A stretch of 56,406 bases of DNA, from NCBI GenBank assembly GCA_020161365.1, contig JAIUNU010000019.1:1-56406 (forward strand), written 5' to 3'. Below the pieces are notes generated by a model. It ran no database searches, had not been told where the DNA came from, and saw nothing but the letters and a program-made list of their open reading frames with translations. Origin of the DNA: Pseudomonadota bacterium (GTDB lineage: Bacteria; Pseudomonadota; Alphaproteobacteria; Caulobacterales; Caulobacteraceae). Each line of letters starts with the position of its first letter. The first letter of the stretch is position 1. Below are positions 7,487 through 18,939 of this stretch, piece after piece. Position numbers and translations under genes: made by a program.

Positions 7487-10400
7487 ATGGATCGTCGGCT
7501 GACGGCGCTGGCCGCCTTGTTGTTGATGTCGGGCTCGGCCCTGGCCCATCAGGCGCTGGCGCAAGCCGCGCCCGGCGCGGCGCCGGCGGCGAGCGCCGCC
7601 AAGGCCGACAAGCCTGAGAAGTGGAACGTCAACGCCCCGCCCGGCGTCGCCACCCGCGAGGTGCGGATCAGCGTCGACAACGGCACCTGGATGAATGTCG
7701 ACGTGTCGCGAGACGGCAAGCTGATCGCCTTCGACATCCTGGGCGACATCTACACCATGCCAATCGCCGGCGGGACGCCCACGCGCATCGCCGAGGGCCT
7801 GGCCTATGACCAGCAGCCCCGCTTCTCGCCGGACGGCAAGCGGATCGCCTTCACCTCCGACCGGGGCGGCGGCGACAATATCTGGGTGATGAACCTGGAT
7901 GGGAGCGACAAGCGCCAGGTGACCAAGGAGGACTTCCGTCTGCTCAACCAGCCCAGCTGGAGCCCGGACGGCCGCTTCATCGTCGCCAAGAAGCACTTCA
8001 CCACCGGCCGCTCTTTGGGCACCGGCGAGGTCTGGGTCTATCACGTCTCGGGCGGCGGCGGCGTGCAGCTGGTCAAGCGCGCTAGCGAGCAGCTGCAGAA
8101 GGAGCTGGGCGAGCCGATCTATGCGGCCGACGGCAAGAGTGTCTTCTACACTCGCAACGTGACGCCCGGTCCGATCTTCGAATATGCGCAGGACTCCAAC
8201 ACCGCCCTGTTTGATATCGAGCGCTATGACCTGGAGACCGGCGAGGTTACGACCGCCGTCTCGGGCCTGGGCGGCTCGGTGCGGCCGACCCCGTCGCCGG
8301 ATGGCAAGAAGATCGCGTTCGTCCGCCGCGAGCGCACCAAGTCCAAGCTCTATGTGAAGGACCTCGTCTCCGGCGAGGAGCGCAAGATTTATGACGCGCT
8401 GGATCAGGACGTCCAGGAGACCTGGGCGGTGACCGGCGTCTATCCGAACATGGCCTGGACGCCCGATGGCGCCTCCATGGTGTTCTGGGCGGGCGGCAAG
8501 ATCCGGCGGGTGAACGTGGCGGACGGGGCCTCGGCCGTGATCCCGTTCAAGATCGACGACACCCGCGTGGTGATCGACGCGGTTCATCCCGAGATTCCTG
8601 TCGCGCCGGAACGCTTCATCACCAAGATGCCGCGCTGGGCCAGCGTGTCGCCGGACGGCAAGTCGGTGGTGTTCGAGACCCTGGGCAAGCTATGGGTCAA
8701 GTCGACGGCCGGCGGCGAGCCGCGTCGCCTGGTCAGCGGCGACGAGGACGCGTTCGAGCTCTATCCGTCATGGTCGCGCGACGGCCGTACGGTGGTGTTC
8801 GTCAGCTGGACCGACTCGGGGCTAGGTCGCCTGCGCACCGTGCCGGCCGGCGGCGGCGCGGCCAAGGACGTGATCGCCCAGCCGGGCCACTACGGCGCGC
8901 CGCGCTTCTCGCCAGACGGCAAGACCATCGTGTTCGAGCGCCGTCGTGGTGGCGGCATGACCTCCGGGCGCTGGTCGCAGGATCCGGGGATCTATCGTGT
9001 GGCCGTCTCGGGCGGGACGCCGGTGCGCGTCTCGCGCGGCGGGTCTGAGCCGCAGTTCGGCGCGGCCAACGACCGGGTGTTCATGCTGATGTCGAGCGGC
9101 GACAAGCGCCAGCTGGTCAGCACCGACCTGAACGGCCAGGCCAAGCGGGTCCACGCCAGCGGCGACATGGTCAACGACTACAAGGTCTCGCCGGACGGCC
9201 GCAACGTCGCGTTCCGCCAGAACTATGAAGCCTTCGTCATGCCGCTGATGCCCGGAACCCAGGAGGTCGCGGTCGACCAGAAGGGCGGGCCGCTGCCGGT
9301 CACGCGGGTCAGCGCCGAGGGCGCCGACTTCATCAACTGGTCGAAAGACGGCAAGCAGGTCCACTGGAGCATGGGCCCGACCCTGTTCACCGCCGAAACG
9401 GACGCGCTGTACGCCAGCGCGCCGGCCGCCGACGGGGCCAGCAAGGACGATGGCAAGTTCAAGCCGGTGAAGACGGGGCTGTCGCTGTCGATGGAGGTCG
9501 CCGCCGACAGGCCGACGGGCGTGGTGGCCCTGACCGGCGCGCGCGTGGTGACCATGGCCAACAAGGCCGGTGGGATCATCGACGACGGTATCATCGTGAT
9601 CAAAGGCGACCGCATCGTTGCGGTCGGACCCAAGGCCAGCACGCCGGTTCCCGCCGACGCCAAGGTGGTCGACGTGACGGGTAAGACCATAATCCCCGGC
9701 CTCGTCGACGCCCACGCCCACGGGCCGCAGGGGAGCAACGACCTGATCCCGCAGCAGAACTGGTCGGCCATGGCCAATCTGGCCCTGGGCACGACGACGA
9801 TCCACGACCCCTCGTCGCAGGCGTCGATGATCTTCGCGGCGGCCGAGCTGCAGCGCGCGGGCAAGATCCTGGCGCCGCGGACCTTCTCGACCGGCGAGAT
9901 TATCTATGGGGCCAAGGCGGCCGAGGTCTACGCCGAGATCAACAGCCTGGACGACGCCCTGGCCCATGTCCGCCGGCTGAAGTCTCAGGGCGCGCACAGC
10001 GTCAAGAACTACAACCAGCCGCGCCGGGACCAGCGCCAGATGGTGGTGATCGCCGCCCAGAAGGAGAACATGGAGGTCGTGCCCGAGGGTGGGTCGCTGT
10101 ACGCCATGGACGTAACCCTGATCCAGGACGGCAACGCCACGGTCGAGCATAACCTGCCGGTCGACCGCTTCTACGACGACATCGTCAGCCTGTGGTCGCA
10201 AACCAAGACCAACTACACCCCGACCCTGGTGGTGGCCTATGGCGGCCTGGCCGGCGATCCCTACTGGCGTCAGCACATGGACGTCTGGGCCCATCCGCTG
10301 CTGTCCAAGCACGCCCCGCCGGCGCTGCTGGCGGCCCAGAACGTTCGCCGGCAGGCCGCGCCCGAGGCCGACTATGTCGACGGGGCGACCGCCCGAGAGG

Positions 10401-10816
10401 CTAAGAAGCTGGCCGATCGCGGGGTGCAGGTGTCGATCGGCGCCCACGGCCAGCAGGCGGGCCTCGGCGCGCACTGGGAAATGTGGTCGTTCGCGCGGGG
10501 CGGCTGGAGTCCGGTCGAGGCCCTGGCGGCCGGCACGATCAACGCCGCCCGTTCGTTGGGCTACGCCAAGGACGTGGGCTCGCTGGAGGTCGGCAAGCTC
10601 GCTGACCTCCTGGTTCTGGACGCCGACCCGACCGTCGACATCCGTAACAGCGACAAGCTGCATCGCGTGATGCTGGGCGGCCGGCTCTATGATCCGGCGA
10701 CCCTGAACGAGACCGTGACCGGCCAGCGTGTCCGCCAGCCCTACTGGTGGGAGCGTTCGGGCGAGGCGTGGGGCGGGGGCCAGGGCGGCACGGGCCACAC
10801 CGACGACGTCGGATAG
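7487..10816 (+). CDS. Secreted amidohydrolase with TolB-like beta-propeller
   Basis: A 1109-residue exported protein. A signal peptide (MDRRLTALAALLLMSGSALA) is followed by repeated PD40/TolB-type blades marked by SPDGK motifs (about residues 60-600), then a metal-dependent amidohydrolase domain. The HxH metal motif is in GLVDAHAHGP near residue 742, with later histidines in VEHNLP and SIGAHGQ and the C-terminal KLADLLVLDADP typical of the family. Such fusions probably act on peptides or cyclic amides in the periplasm; the substrate is unknown. The start is ATG 7487, with a GGGGGA ribosome site, rather than 7457, because the signal peptide begins there. No operon partners. Confidence 0.9.
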   Translation: MDRRLTALAALLLMSGSALAHQALAQAAPGAAPAASAAKADKPEKWNVNAPPGVATREVRISVDNGTWMNVDVSRDGKLIAFDILGDIYTMPIAGGTPTRIAEGLAYDQQPRFSPDGKRIAFTSDRGGGDNIWVMNLDGSDKRQVTKEDFRLLNQPSWSPDGRFIVAKKHFTTGRSLGTGEVWVYHVSGGGGVQLVKRASEQLQKELGEPIYAADGKSVFYTRNVTPGPIFEYAQDSNTALFDIERYDLETGEVTTAVSGLGGSVRPTPSPDGKKIAFVRRERTKSKLYVKDLVSGEERKIYDALDQDVQETWAVTGVYPNMAWTPDGASMVFWAGGKIRRVNVADGASAVIPFKIDDTRVVIDAVHPEIPVAPERFITKMPRWASVSPDGKSVVFETLGKLWVKSTAGGEPRRLVSGDEDAFELYPSWSRDGRTVVFVSWTDSGLGRLRTVPAGGGAAKDVIAQPGHYGAPRFSPDGKTIVFERRRGGGMTSGRWSQDPGIYRVAVSGGTPVRVSRGGSEPQFGAANDRVFMLMSSGDKRQLVSTDLNGQAKRVHASGDMVNDYKVSPDGRNVAFRQNYEAFVMPLMPGTQEVAVDQKGGPLPVTRVSAEGADFINWSKDGKQVHWSMGPTLFTAETDALYASAPAADGASKDDGKFKPVKTGLSLSMEVAADRPTGVVALTGARVVTMANKAGGIIDDGIIVIKGDRIVAVGPKASTPVPADAKVVDVTGKTIIPGLVDAHAHGPQGSNDLIPQQNWSAMANLALGTTTIHDPSSQASMIFAAAELQRAGKILAPRTFSTGEIIYGAKAAEVYAEINSLDDALAHVRRLKSQGAHSVKNYNQPRRDQRQMVVIAAQKENMEVVPEGGSLYAMDVTLIQDGNATVEHNLPVDRFYDDIVSLWSQTKTNYTPTLVVAYGGLAGDPYWRQHMDVWAHPLLSKHAPPALLAAQNVRRQAAPEADYVDGATAREAKKLADRGVQVSIGAHGQQAGLGAHWEMWSFARGGWSPVEALAAGTINAARSLGYAKDVGSLEVGKLADLLVLDADPTVDIRNSDKLHRVMLGGRLYDPATLNETVTGQRVRQPYWWERSGEAWGGGQGGTGHTDDVG

Positions 10817-10825
10817 GAAAGGGAG

Positions 10826-10844
10826 AGGCGGCTTTAAGCCGCCT
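10826..10844. terminator. Convergent-gene hairpin
   Basis: AGGCGGCTT and AAGCCGCCT form a perfect 9-bp stem around a single central base, directly between the amidohydrolase stop and the glmM stop, which it overlaps. It probably acts as a two-way transcription end, although no long T-run follows on either strand. Confidence 0.45.
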
Positions 10845-12180
10845 TCACCGCCGAGGCGATCGACTTGACGACCTTCTTCACGAGGGCCGGGTCGTCACCC
10901 TCGGCCATGATGCGGATCAAGGGCTCGGTGCCCGAGGCGCGAACCACGATGCGACCCGATCCGTTGAGCTGGCTTTCGCCGTCGGCGATCGCCTCCTTGA
11001 CGGCCTTGGCCTCCAGCGGCTTGCCGCCGGCGAAGCGGACGTTTTCCAGGAGCTGCGGCACGGGTTCAAATTGACGGCCCAGCGCGCTCATCGGCTGGTC
11101 GCTCTCGACCATCACCGCCAGCACCTGTAGCGCCGCGATCAGGCCGTCGCCCGTGGTCGAGAAGTCTGACAGGATCAGGTGGCCCGACTGTTCGCCGCCG
11201 ACATTGAAGCCGCCCTCGCGCATGCGCTGCATGACATAGCGGTCGCCGACGGCGGTGCGCTGCAGCGACAGGCCCAGGCTATTCAGCTGACGCTCCAGGC
11301 CAAGGTTCGACATGACCGTGGCCACCACGCCGCCGCCCTTCAGCGCCCCAGCCTTGGCGAAGGCCCCGGCGATGATCGCCATGATCTGGTCGCCGTCGAC
11401 CACCACGCCCTTCTCGTCGCAGATCACCAGGCGGTCGGCGTCGCCATCCAGCGCGATGCCGATGTCGGCGCGGTACTCGCGCACCATCTTGGCCATCGCT
11501 TCAGGATGGGTCGAGCCGCACTCCTCGTTGATGTTGGTGCCGTCGGGCGAGACGCCCAGCGTGATCACCTCCGCGCCAAGTTCGTACAGGGCGGTGGGGG
11601 CGACCTTGTAGGCTGCGCCATTGGCGCAATCGACGACGATACGCAGGCCCGACAGGTTGAGGTGGCGCGGGAAGGTCGCCTTGACGATCTCGACATAGCG
11701 CGCCTGAGCGTCGTCGATCCGCTTGACGCGGCCCAGCTCGCGCGGCGCCGCCAAGCCTTCCTGCAGGCCCTGATCCATCAGCGCCTCGATGCCAAGCTCC
11801 TGATCATCCGACAGCTTGTAGCCGTCCGGACCGAACAGCTTGATGCCGTTGTCGGCGAAGTTGTTGTGGCTGGCCGAGATCATGATGCCGAGATCGGCGC
11901 GCATAGAGCGGGTCATCATCGCTACGGCCGGCGTCGGCAGGGGGCCGAACAGGCGCACGTCCAGGCCGACGCTGGTCAGCCCGGCCACCAGGGCCGGCTC
12001 GATCATGTAGCCCGACAGTCGCGTATCCTTGCCGATCACCACCAGATGGCGGCGCTCATCCTGTGAGCGGAAGAGCTTTCCGGCGGCCAGACCCACGCGC
12101 AAGGCGACCTCGGCCGTCATCGGATGCTTGTTGGCCTGGCCCCGGATGCCGTCGGTGCCGAAATAGGCGCGCTTGCTCAT
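10834..12180 (-). CDS. glmM: Phosphoglucosamine mutase
   Basis: Interconverts glucosamine-6-phosphate and glucosamine-1-phosphate for peptidoglycan and LPS precursors. The 448-residue product matches the family. The start reads MSKRAYFGTDGIRGQAN; the active phosphoserine loop is MISASHNNFADNG near residue 100; the metal-binding loop is ALDGDADRL; the phosphate-binding loop is VRASGTEPLIRIM near the C-terminus. It is transcribed divergently from glmS, the preceding step of the pathway, with a 160-base shared control region. Confidence 0.97.
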   Translation of the reverse strand: MSKRAYFGTDGIRGQANKHPMTAEVALRVGLAAGKLFRSQDERRHLVVIGKDTRLSGYMIEPALVAGLTSVGLDVRLFGPLPTPAVAMMTRSMRADLGIMISASHNNFADNGIKLFGPDGYKLSDDQELGIEALMDQGLQEGLAAPRELGRVKRIDDAQARYVEIVKATFPRHLNLSGLRIVVDCANGAAYKVAPTALYELGAEVITLGVSPDGTNINEECGSTHPEAMAKMVREYRADIGIALDGDADRLVICDEKGVVVDGDQIMAIIAGAFAKAGALKGGGVVATVMSNLGLERQLNSLGLSLQRTAVGDRYVMQRMREGGFNVGGEQSGHLILSDFSTTGDGLIAALQVLAVMVESDQPMSALGRQFEPVPQLLENVRFAGGKPLEAKAVKEAIADGESQLNGSGRIVVRASGTEPLIRIMAEGDDPALVKKVVKSIASAVKAA

Positions 12181-12253
12181 GTCGTCTTCTGGTCTCTTTA
12201 CGGCCGCGCTTCGAACGCGAAACGATCCGAAATGCAGATTTATGCGAAGCGGT

Positions 12254-12271
12254 CTTTAGCCAGTGCTAAAG
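12254..12271. promoter_or_regulatory. Perfect dyad between glmM and glmS
   Basis: CTTTAGC, CAGT, GCTAAAG: a 7-4-7 perfect inverted repeat in the divergent glmM/glmS control region, 74 bases before the glmM start and 70 before the glmS start. A second, shorter inverted repeat, CACGC/GCGTG, lies at 12278-12293. Either an operator for shared control of amino-sugar synthesis or a small leader hairpin. Confidence 0.45.
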
Positions 12272-12340
12272 GCGCCTCACGCAAATTCGCGTGTCGGTAG
12301 GCATAATCCTGTCGGCGCGTTCTACAAGGGATCATGGCCC

Positions 12341-14161
<1,821 letters not shown>

Positions 14162-14164
14162 GCG

Positions 14165-15346
14165 CTAGCTCGTCGCGCCCAGAAGATAGTCCCGCGTCAG
14201 CGGGACGGCGTCACGCTTCTTGGCCAGTTGGATCTGGAAGACCATGTGGCCGCCGTGCCGGAAGCCCAGCTCCGCGCCGGCCAGATAGAACTCCCACATC
14301 CGCCGGAACCGGTCGTCGAACATCTGCGGGATGTCGGGATCGGCCAGGAAGCGCTCGCGCCAGATTCGGCAGGTCTCGGCGTAATGCAGCCGCAGGATCT
14401 CGATGTCGGTGATCCAAAGCCCCGCGCGCTCGATGGCGGTGACGATCTCGGACAGGCCGGGGATATAGCCGCCCGGGAAGATGTATTTCTGGGTGAAGGC
14501 GTTGGTCGCGCCGGGGCCGTGCATCTTGCCGATCGAATGGACCAGGGCGACGCCGTCCTCGTCCAGCAGGCGGGCGATGGTGTCGAAATAGGTCTGGAAG
14601 TTCGGCGCGCCGACGTGCTCCAGCATGCCGACCGAGACGATGCGGTCGAAGGGTTCGGTAAGATCGCGGTAGTCGGTCAGACGGAAGTCGATCTGGTCCG
14701 AGAGGCCGGCCTTTTCCACGCGTTCCTTGGCCAAGGCCAGCTGCTCGGTCGACAGGGTGACCCCGGTCATCCGGGCGCCAAAGTCCTTGGCCAGCGTCAT
14801 CGACAGACCGCCCCAGCCCGAGCCGATGTCCAGGGTCTTCATCCCGGGTTGGATCAACAGCTTGCGGCCGATCAGCGCCTTCTTGGCGGCCTGCGCCTCC
14901 TCCAGGCTCATATCGGGGCGTTCGAAATAGGCGCAGGAGTACTGCATGTCGGCGTCTAGGAAGCGCCGGTAGAGGTCATTCGAAAGGTCGTAGTGGTGGG
15001 CGACGTTGCGGCGCGAGGCGACCCGATCGTTGACCTGCTGAACCTGACGCTTGATCGCCTTGCGCAGGCGAGTCAGGGCCGACCCACGCTTGGGCTTCCG
15101 TCCGCCGCTTTCCCCCACGATGGTCAGGAGATCGGAGATCGTCCCTTGTTCGAAGACGATATCGCCTTCCATATAGCCTTCGCCGAGGCCAAGGCTGGGG
15201 TTGGCCAGCCGCCGCAAACCCCGGGCGCTGATCCGCATCACCACCGGCGGCCCCGTGCCGTCCCCAGCCTTGAGAACGCGACCTCCCGGCAGATGCGCCG
15301 TCAGGTCGCCCGTCTTGATCATCTTGCCCAGCAACGCTTCGATCAT
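14165..15346 (-). CDS. cfa: Cyclopropane-fatty-acyl-phospholipid synthase
   Basis: SAM-dependent methyltransferase adding a methylene bridge to unsaturated acyl chains of membrane phospholipids. The 393-residue length fits the family. Visible are the N-terminal lipid-binding region, the HHYDLSNDLYRRFLD motif, the SAM-binding LDIGSGWGGLSMTLA, and the QYSCAYF and GMLEHVG segments. It converges on glmS with only a three-base gap. Several Cfa paralogues are common in Caulobacter, so the symbol denotes family rather than strict orthology. Confidence 0.9.
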   Translation of the reverse strand: MIEALLGKMIKTGDLTAHLPGGRVLKAGDGTGPPVVMRISARGLRRLANPSLGLGEGYMEGDIVFEQGTISDLLTIVGESGGRKPKRGSALTRLRKAIKRQVQQVNDRVASRRNVAHHYDLSNDLYRRFLDADMQYSCAYFERPDMSLEEAQAAKKALIGRKLLIQPGMKTLDIGSGWGGLSMTLAKDFGARMTGVTLSTEQLALAKERVEKAGLSDQIDFRLTDYRDLTEPFDRIVSVGMLEHVGAPNFQTYFDTIARLLDEDGVALVHSIGKMHGPGATNAFTQKYIFPGGYIPGLSEIVTAIERAGLWITDIEILRLHYAETCRIWRERFLADPDIPQMFDDRFRRMWEFYLAGAELGFRHGGHMVFQIQLAKKRDAVPLTRDYLLGATS

Positions 15347-15404
15347 GACAATAGCTTAAGGCGACTTTCGCCTACGACAACCGCTCCGTGCCGGGAGGGA
15401 TCAG

Positions 15405-15866
15405 ATGTCGATCGTCATGACGCCTATTGGTCGGGTCGAAGGGGGCAGGCCCGAGCCGGAGGATGATGACTGGGGCGCCAGTCTGGCGCGCATCGTGTTG
15501 GATCCCGTACGCTTTGACGAGGAGGCGTTGCTGGGCCTGGACACCTTCAGCCACGCCGAGGTGATCTTTGTGTTCGACAAGGTCAGCGAGGATCAGATCG
15601 TCACCGGCGCGCGCCATCCGCGCGGAAACAAGGATTGGCCGCGCATCGGCATCTTCGCGCAGCGCGGCAAGAACAGGCCCAACCGGATCGGGGTCACGGT
15701 CTGCGAGATCGTCGCGGTGAACGGCAGGGTCCTGGAGGTCCGGGGCCTGGACGCCATCGACGGGACGGCGGTGCTCGACATCAAGCCGGTGATGAGCGGC
15801 TTCGCTCCACGCGGCGAAGTGCGCGAGCCTGACTGGGCCAAGGCGATCATGGAGGCCTATTGGTGA
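15405..15866 (+). CDS. trmO: tRNA t6A37 N6-methyltransferase TrmO (TsaA-like)
   Basis: A 153-residue protein with the TsaA/TrmO beta-barrel. TrmO uses SAM to methylate N6-threonylcarbamoyladenosine at position 37 of certain tRNAs. The signatures PIGRVEGG near the N-terminus, GLDTFSHAEVIFVFDK and PRIGIFAQRGKNRPNRIGVTVCEI, containing the conserved substrate-binding region, are clear. It shares four bases with the downstream GNAT gene, indicating translational coupling. Confidence 0.85.
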   Translation: MSIVMTPIGRVEGGRPEPEDDDWGASLARIVLDPVRFDEEALLGLDTFSHAEVIFVFDKVSEDQIVTGARHPRGNKDWPRIGIFAQRGKNRPNRIGVTVCEIVAVNGRVLEVRGLDAIDGTAVLDIKPVMSGFAPRGEVREPDWAKAIMEAYW

Positions 15867-16381
15867 GCGAGGGAGTCGTCGTCTCTCGAGCTGCGGCTGA
15901 AGAGGCGCCGATCGTCGCCAACCTGATGCAGCTCTACATCCATGACTTCTCCGAACTGTGGTTCGACCGCGAGGTCGAGGGGGAACTGGAGGCGGACGGG
16001 CGCTATTCGAACTATCCCGAGCTTGAAACCTACTGGCGCGACCCTGGCCGTCAGGCTTGGTTGTTCCGGATCAAGGGCCTGCCGGTGGGGTTCGCCCTCG
16101 TCGACGACGTCGCCCACTCGCCAAAGCCGATCGACCGGGCGGTGGCCGAGTTCTTCGTGGTCCGCAAGCATCGTCGCCGGGGCGTGGGCTTGGCGGCGGC
16201 CCATGCGCTGTTCGGCTCGGCCTGGGGTGTTTGGGAAGCGGCGACCGTTCGCCGCAATGCCGGCGCTCGGGCGTTCTGGCGTCGGGCGGCCGAGACCTAT
16301 CCGGGCGTGCGGGATGTGGTCGAGGAAGACCGCCACGACGCCCGCTGGGACGGCGCGGTGCTCACCTTCCGGGTGGGTTAG
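15863..16381 (+). CDS. GNAT family N-acetyltransferase
   Basis: A 172-residue acetyl-CoA-dependent acetyltransferase; substrate unknown. The acetyl-CoA binding motif is in VVRKHRRRGVGLAAAHALF, and the C-terminal half carries the usual NAGARAFWRRA segment. The start is GTG 15863, overlapping the TrmO stop and preceded by GGAGG seven bases earlier; the adjacent TTG at 15860 is less well placed. Its stop overlaps the convergent NTF2-like gene by four bases. Confidence 0.85.
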   Translation: MSEGVVVSRAAAEEAPIVANLMQLYIHDFSELWFDREVEGELEADGRYSNYPELETYWRDPGRQAWLFRIKGLPVGFALVDDVAHSPKPIDRAVAEFFVVRKHRRRGVGLAAAHALFGSAWGVWEAATVRRNAGARAFWRRAAETYPGVRDVVEEDRHDARWDGAVLTFRVG

Positions 16382-16842
16382 CGCTTCCGCAGCTCGGGGC
16401 AGGCGTCAGGCTCGGCGGTCCAGCTGACGCTAGCGACCTTCCAGGCGCCTTCGCTTTTGGCCAGTGTGAAGATGTTGATCCCGCAGTGGACGGTCTTGCC
16501 GTCGCGCGTGATCTCGAACGGTCCCGTCACCGTCGCCAAGGCTCCTCGCCGGACGACAACCGGCGACCACATCCATTCCTTCAGTCCGAGCGTGACCTTC
16601 TTGCCGAAGCTGTCCTCGAAGGCGAAGCGGCGAACATCGACCACCCCATCGGGCTTGGTCGACAGCGCCATCATCGGGATGTTGGGCAGGGCGGCGGCGC
16701 GCATGGCCGCCGGGTCACCGGCTTCGAGGCCGTCGAAGAAGGCCTGGGTCGCAGCCAGGACAGCCTTGTCCTCCGCATCGGCCGAGACGGGAGAAGCCGC
16801 GAGGCTGAGGCTGGCGGCGAGGCCGATCGCGATCAGAGACAT
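16378..16842 (-). CDS. Exported NTF2-like (SnoaL/DUF4440-type) protein
   Basis: A 154-residue protein with a hydrophobic N-terminus resembling a signal peptide (MSLIAIGLAASLSLAASPVSA) and then an NTF2-like cone domain pattern (AFFDGLEAGDPAAMRAAALPN, and a C-terminal GAWKVASVSWTAEP). Such proteins bind small molecules or have enzyme roles; none can be named. The start ATG 16842 lacks a strong ribosome site but is where the signal peptide begins. It lies just downstream of the DUF1232 gene on the same strand. Confidence 0.75.
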   Translation of the reverse strand: MSLIAIGLAASLSLAASPVSADAEDKAVLAATQAFFDGLEAGDPAAMRAAALPNIPMMALSTKPDGVVDVRRFAFEDSFGKKVTLGLKEWMWSPVVVRRGALATVTGPFEITRDGKTVHCGINIFTLAKSEGAWKVASVSWTAEPDACPELRKR

Positions 16843-16850
16843 CGTCGTGC

Positions 16851-17261
16851 TCAGCCGTCGTTGGACAGGCGCGCGAGGAACGCCTTGGCGGCGTCCTTGT
16901 GGCGGGGTTTCAGCGTCTTGCCCAGGATCGCCACCAGGGCCGCGATCACCGCGGCGTCGTCGGTGAACCCGATGGCCGGCAGCACGTCGGGAATCGCATC
17001 GGTGGGCAGGACGAAATAGGCCAGGGCCGCCAGCATCATGCCCTTGGCGGCGGCCGGGGTCTCGGGGTCGCGGGCGCACCACCAGACCGACAGGGCGTCG
17101 GCCGCGAAGGGGACCTTGGCGGCGACCCGGCGGATCTTGGGCAGGAAGCCCTCGCGGACCTTTTCCTCGTTGACGCGCACGGTGGCCGGGACCAGCGCCT
17201 TGGCAGGATCCAGCACCTCGTTGACGTTTACGTCGGGGGACGGTTTGGCGTCGCGGCTCAT
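16851..17261 (-). CDS. DUF1232 (YkvA-like) protein
   Basis: A 136-residue protein containing the DUF1232 motif (AALAYFVLPTDAIPDVLPAIGFTDDAAVIAAL), a short amphipathic/membrane-associated domain of unknown function. The start is ATG 17261 (MSRDAKPSPD), with AGAGG about nine bases before it. An upstream ATG at 17321 would add a stretch unlike the family. It is divergent from the SDR gene and 8 bases before the NTF2-like gene start. Confidence 0.85.
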   Translation of the reverse strand: MSRDAKPSPDVNVNEVLDPAKALVPATVRVNEEKVREGFLPKIRRVAAKVPFAADALSVWWCARDPETPAAAKGMMLAALAYFVLPTDAIPDVLPAIGFTDDAAVIAALVAILGKTLKPRHKDAAKAFLARLSNDG

Positions 17262-17332
17262 CGGTTTAAACCTCTTGTCCAATTTGATCCTAGCCGGGAT
17301 CGCCGCAAACGCGAAGAACAAGGGAAACGTTC

Positions 17333-18115
<783 letters not shown>

Positions 18116-18122
18116 AGGAAAA

Positions 18123-18140
18123 GGGGCGATTACTCGCCCC
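18123..18140 (+). terminator. Hairpin after the SDR gene
   Basis: GGGGCGA, TTAC, TCGCCCC form a perfect 7-bp stem eight bases after the SDR stop. No T-run follows, so it may stabilise the transcript end or act with the adjacent hairpin cluster rather than be a classical terminator. Confidence 0.45.
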
Positions 18141-18144
18141 ACCT

Positions 18145-18231
18145 GACCGCTTCGCGGTCGTCCGCCCCCAAAGGGGGCGGAAGATTTATCCTTCCTCCCC
18201 CTTTGGGGGAGGGGGACCGCCGAACGGCGGT
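18145..18231. repeat. REP/BIME-like cluster of GC hairpins
   Basis: Four compact inverted repeats follow one another in the gap between the SDR and lipoprotein genes: GACCG/CGGTC (18145-18159), CCGCCCCC/GGGGGCGG (18162-18180), CCTCCCCC/GGGGGAGG (18194-18212) and ACCGCCG/CGGCGGT (18216-18231). The composition and layout resemble dispersed intergenic palindromic repeats I recall from Caulobacter and related genomes. No other copy was noticed in this window. Confidence 0.6.
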
Positions 18232-18254
18232 GGAGCGGGCCTTATGGCCCCTTC

Positions 18255-18845
18255 TTACTTCATCTCCGGCCGCACGATCGAGCCGGCCAGGTTGGCCATG
18301 ATCTCGCGAGCGTCGTAGGCGCGCGGGTCGCCTTGCGGCTTTTGGCCCTTGTGCATGACGATCTCAGCGCCGGCTTCGAACTTCTCCACCGTGCGGATCT
18401 GGGCGCGGTCGGCGAAGAAGGGGTCACCCCAGAAGGGGTCCCAGGTGCGCCAGCCGAAGGCCGGGCCGTAATAGCGCCACGCCGGGCGCCAGTAGCCGTA
18501 CGGATAGCCCCATCCGAAGCCCGGCCGCGCGAACGGGTCGGACTCCACATAGCTGCGGGCGGTGCGATCGGTGCGGTGGTCGGCCGTCTCGAACCAGTCA
18601 TAGCCCTGCTGCACGGTGAGCTCGGCCGCGCGGTACAGCAGATAACGCTCGACGGTCTCACGCGAGGTCAGGCTGTTGCCGGCGAATGACACGCGGAAGC
18701 GGTCGCCCTCCAGCTTCTGCTCGGAGAAGCCGCCGGTGACGGCGCCTGAGGTGATGCGGGGCTGATACGGCGTCGGGGTGGCGCAGGCGGCGAGTCCGGC
18801 GGCCACCACCAGGGCGGCGGCAAGGGCGGCCTTTTTGATCGACAT
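18255..18845 (-). CDS. CC0125/CC1285-type lipoprotein
   Basis: A 196-residue predicted lipoprotein: basic N-terminus, hydrophobic run and lipobox LAAC, with the acylated Cys near residue 21. The start is ATG 18845, preceded by AAGGAG. The mature part begins TPTPYQPR, has a conserved core around RVSFAGNSLTSRETVERYLLYRAAELTVQQGYDW, then a Gly/Tyr/Trp-rich stretch with several short FGW/YWRP/FW motifs. It matches what I recall of the Caulobacter CC0125/CC1285 lipoprotein family. Function unknown; probably attached to the outer membrane. Confidence 0.8.
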   Translation of the reverse strand: MSIKKAALAAALVVAAGLAACATPTPYQPRITSGAVTGGFSEQKLEGDRFRVSFAGNSLTSRETVERYLLYRAAELTVQQGYDWFETADHRTDRTARSYVESDPFARPGFGWGYPYGYWRPAWRYYGPAFGWRTWDPFWGDPFFADRAQIRTVEKFEAGAEIVMHKGQKPQGDPRAYDAREIMANLAGSIVRPEMK

Positions 18846-18939
18846 GACGTGCTCCTTCACGCGGAGTCCTTGGATGCTGGATTCAACTCTGGCTGGGCTT
18901 TGTGGTTTCGCCAAGGCCGCTTTGCCTCACGGACGAAAC

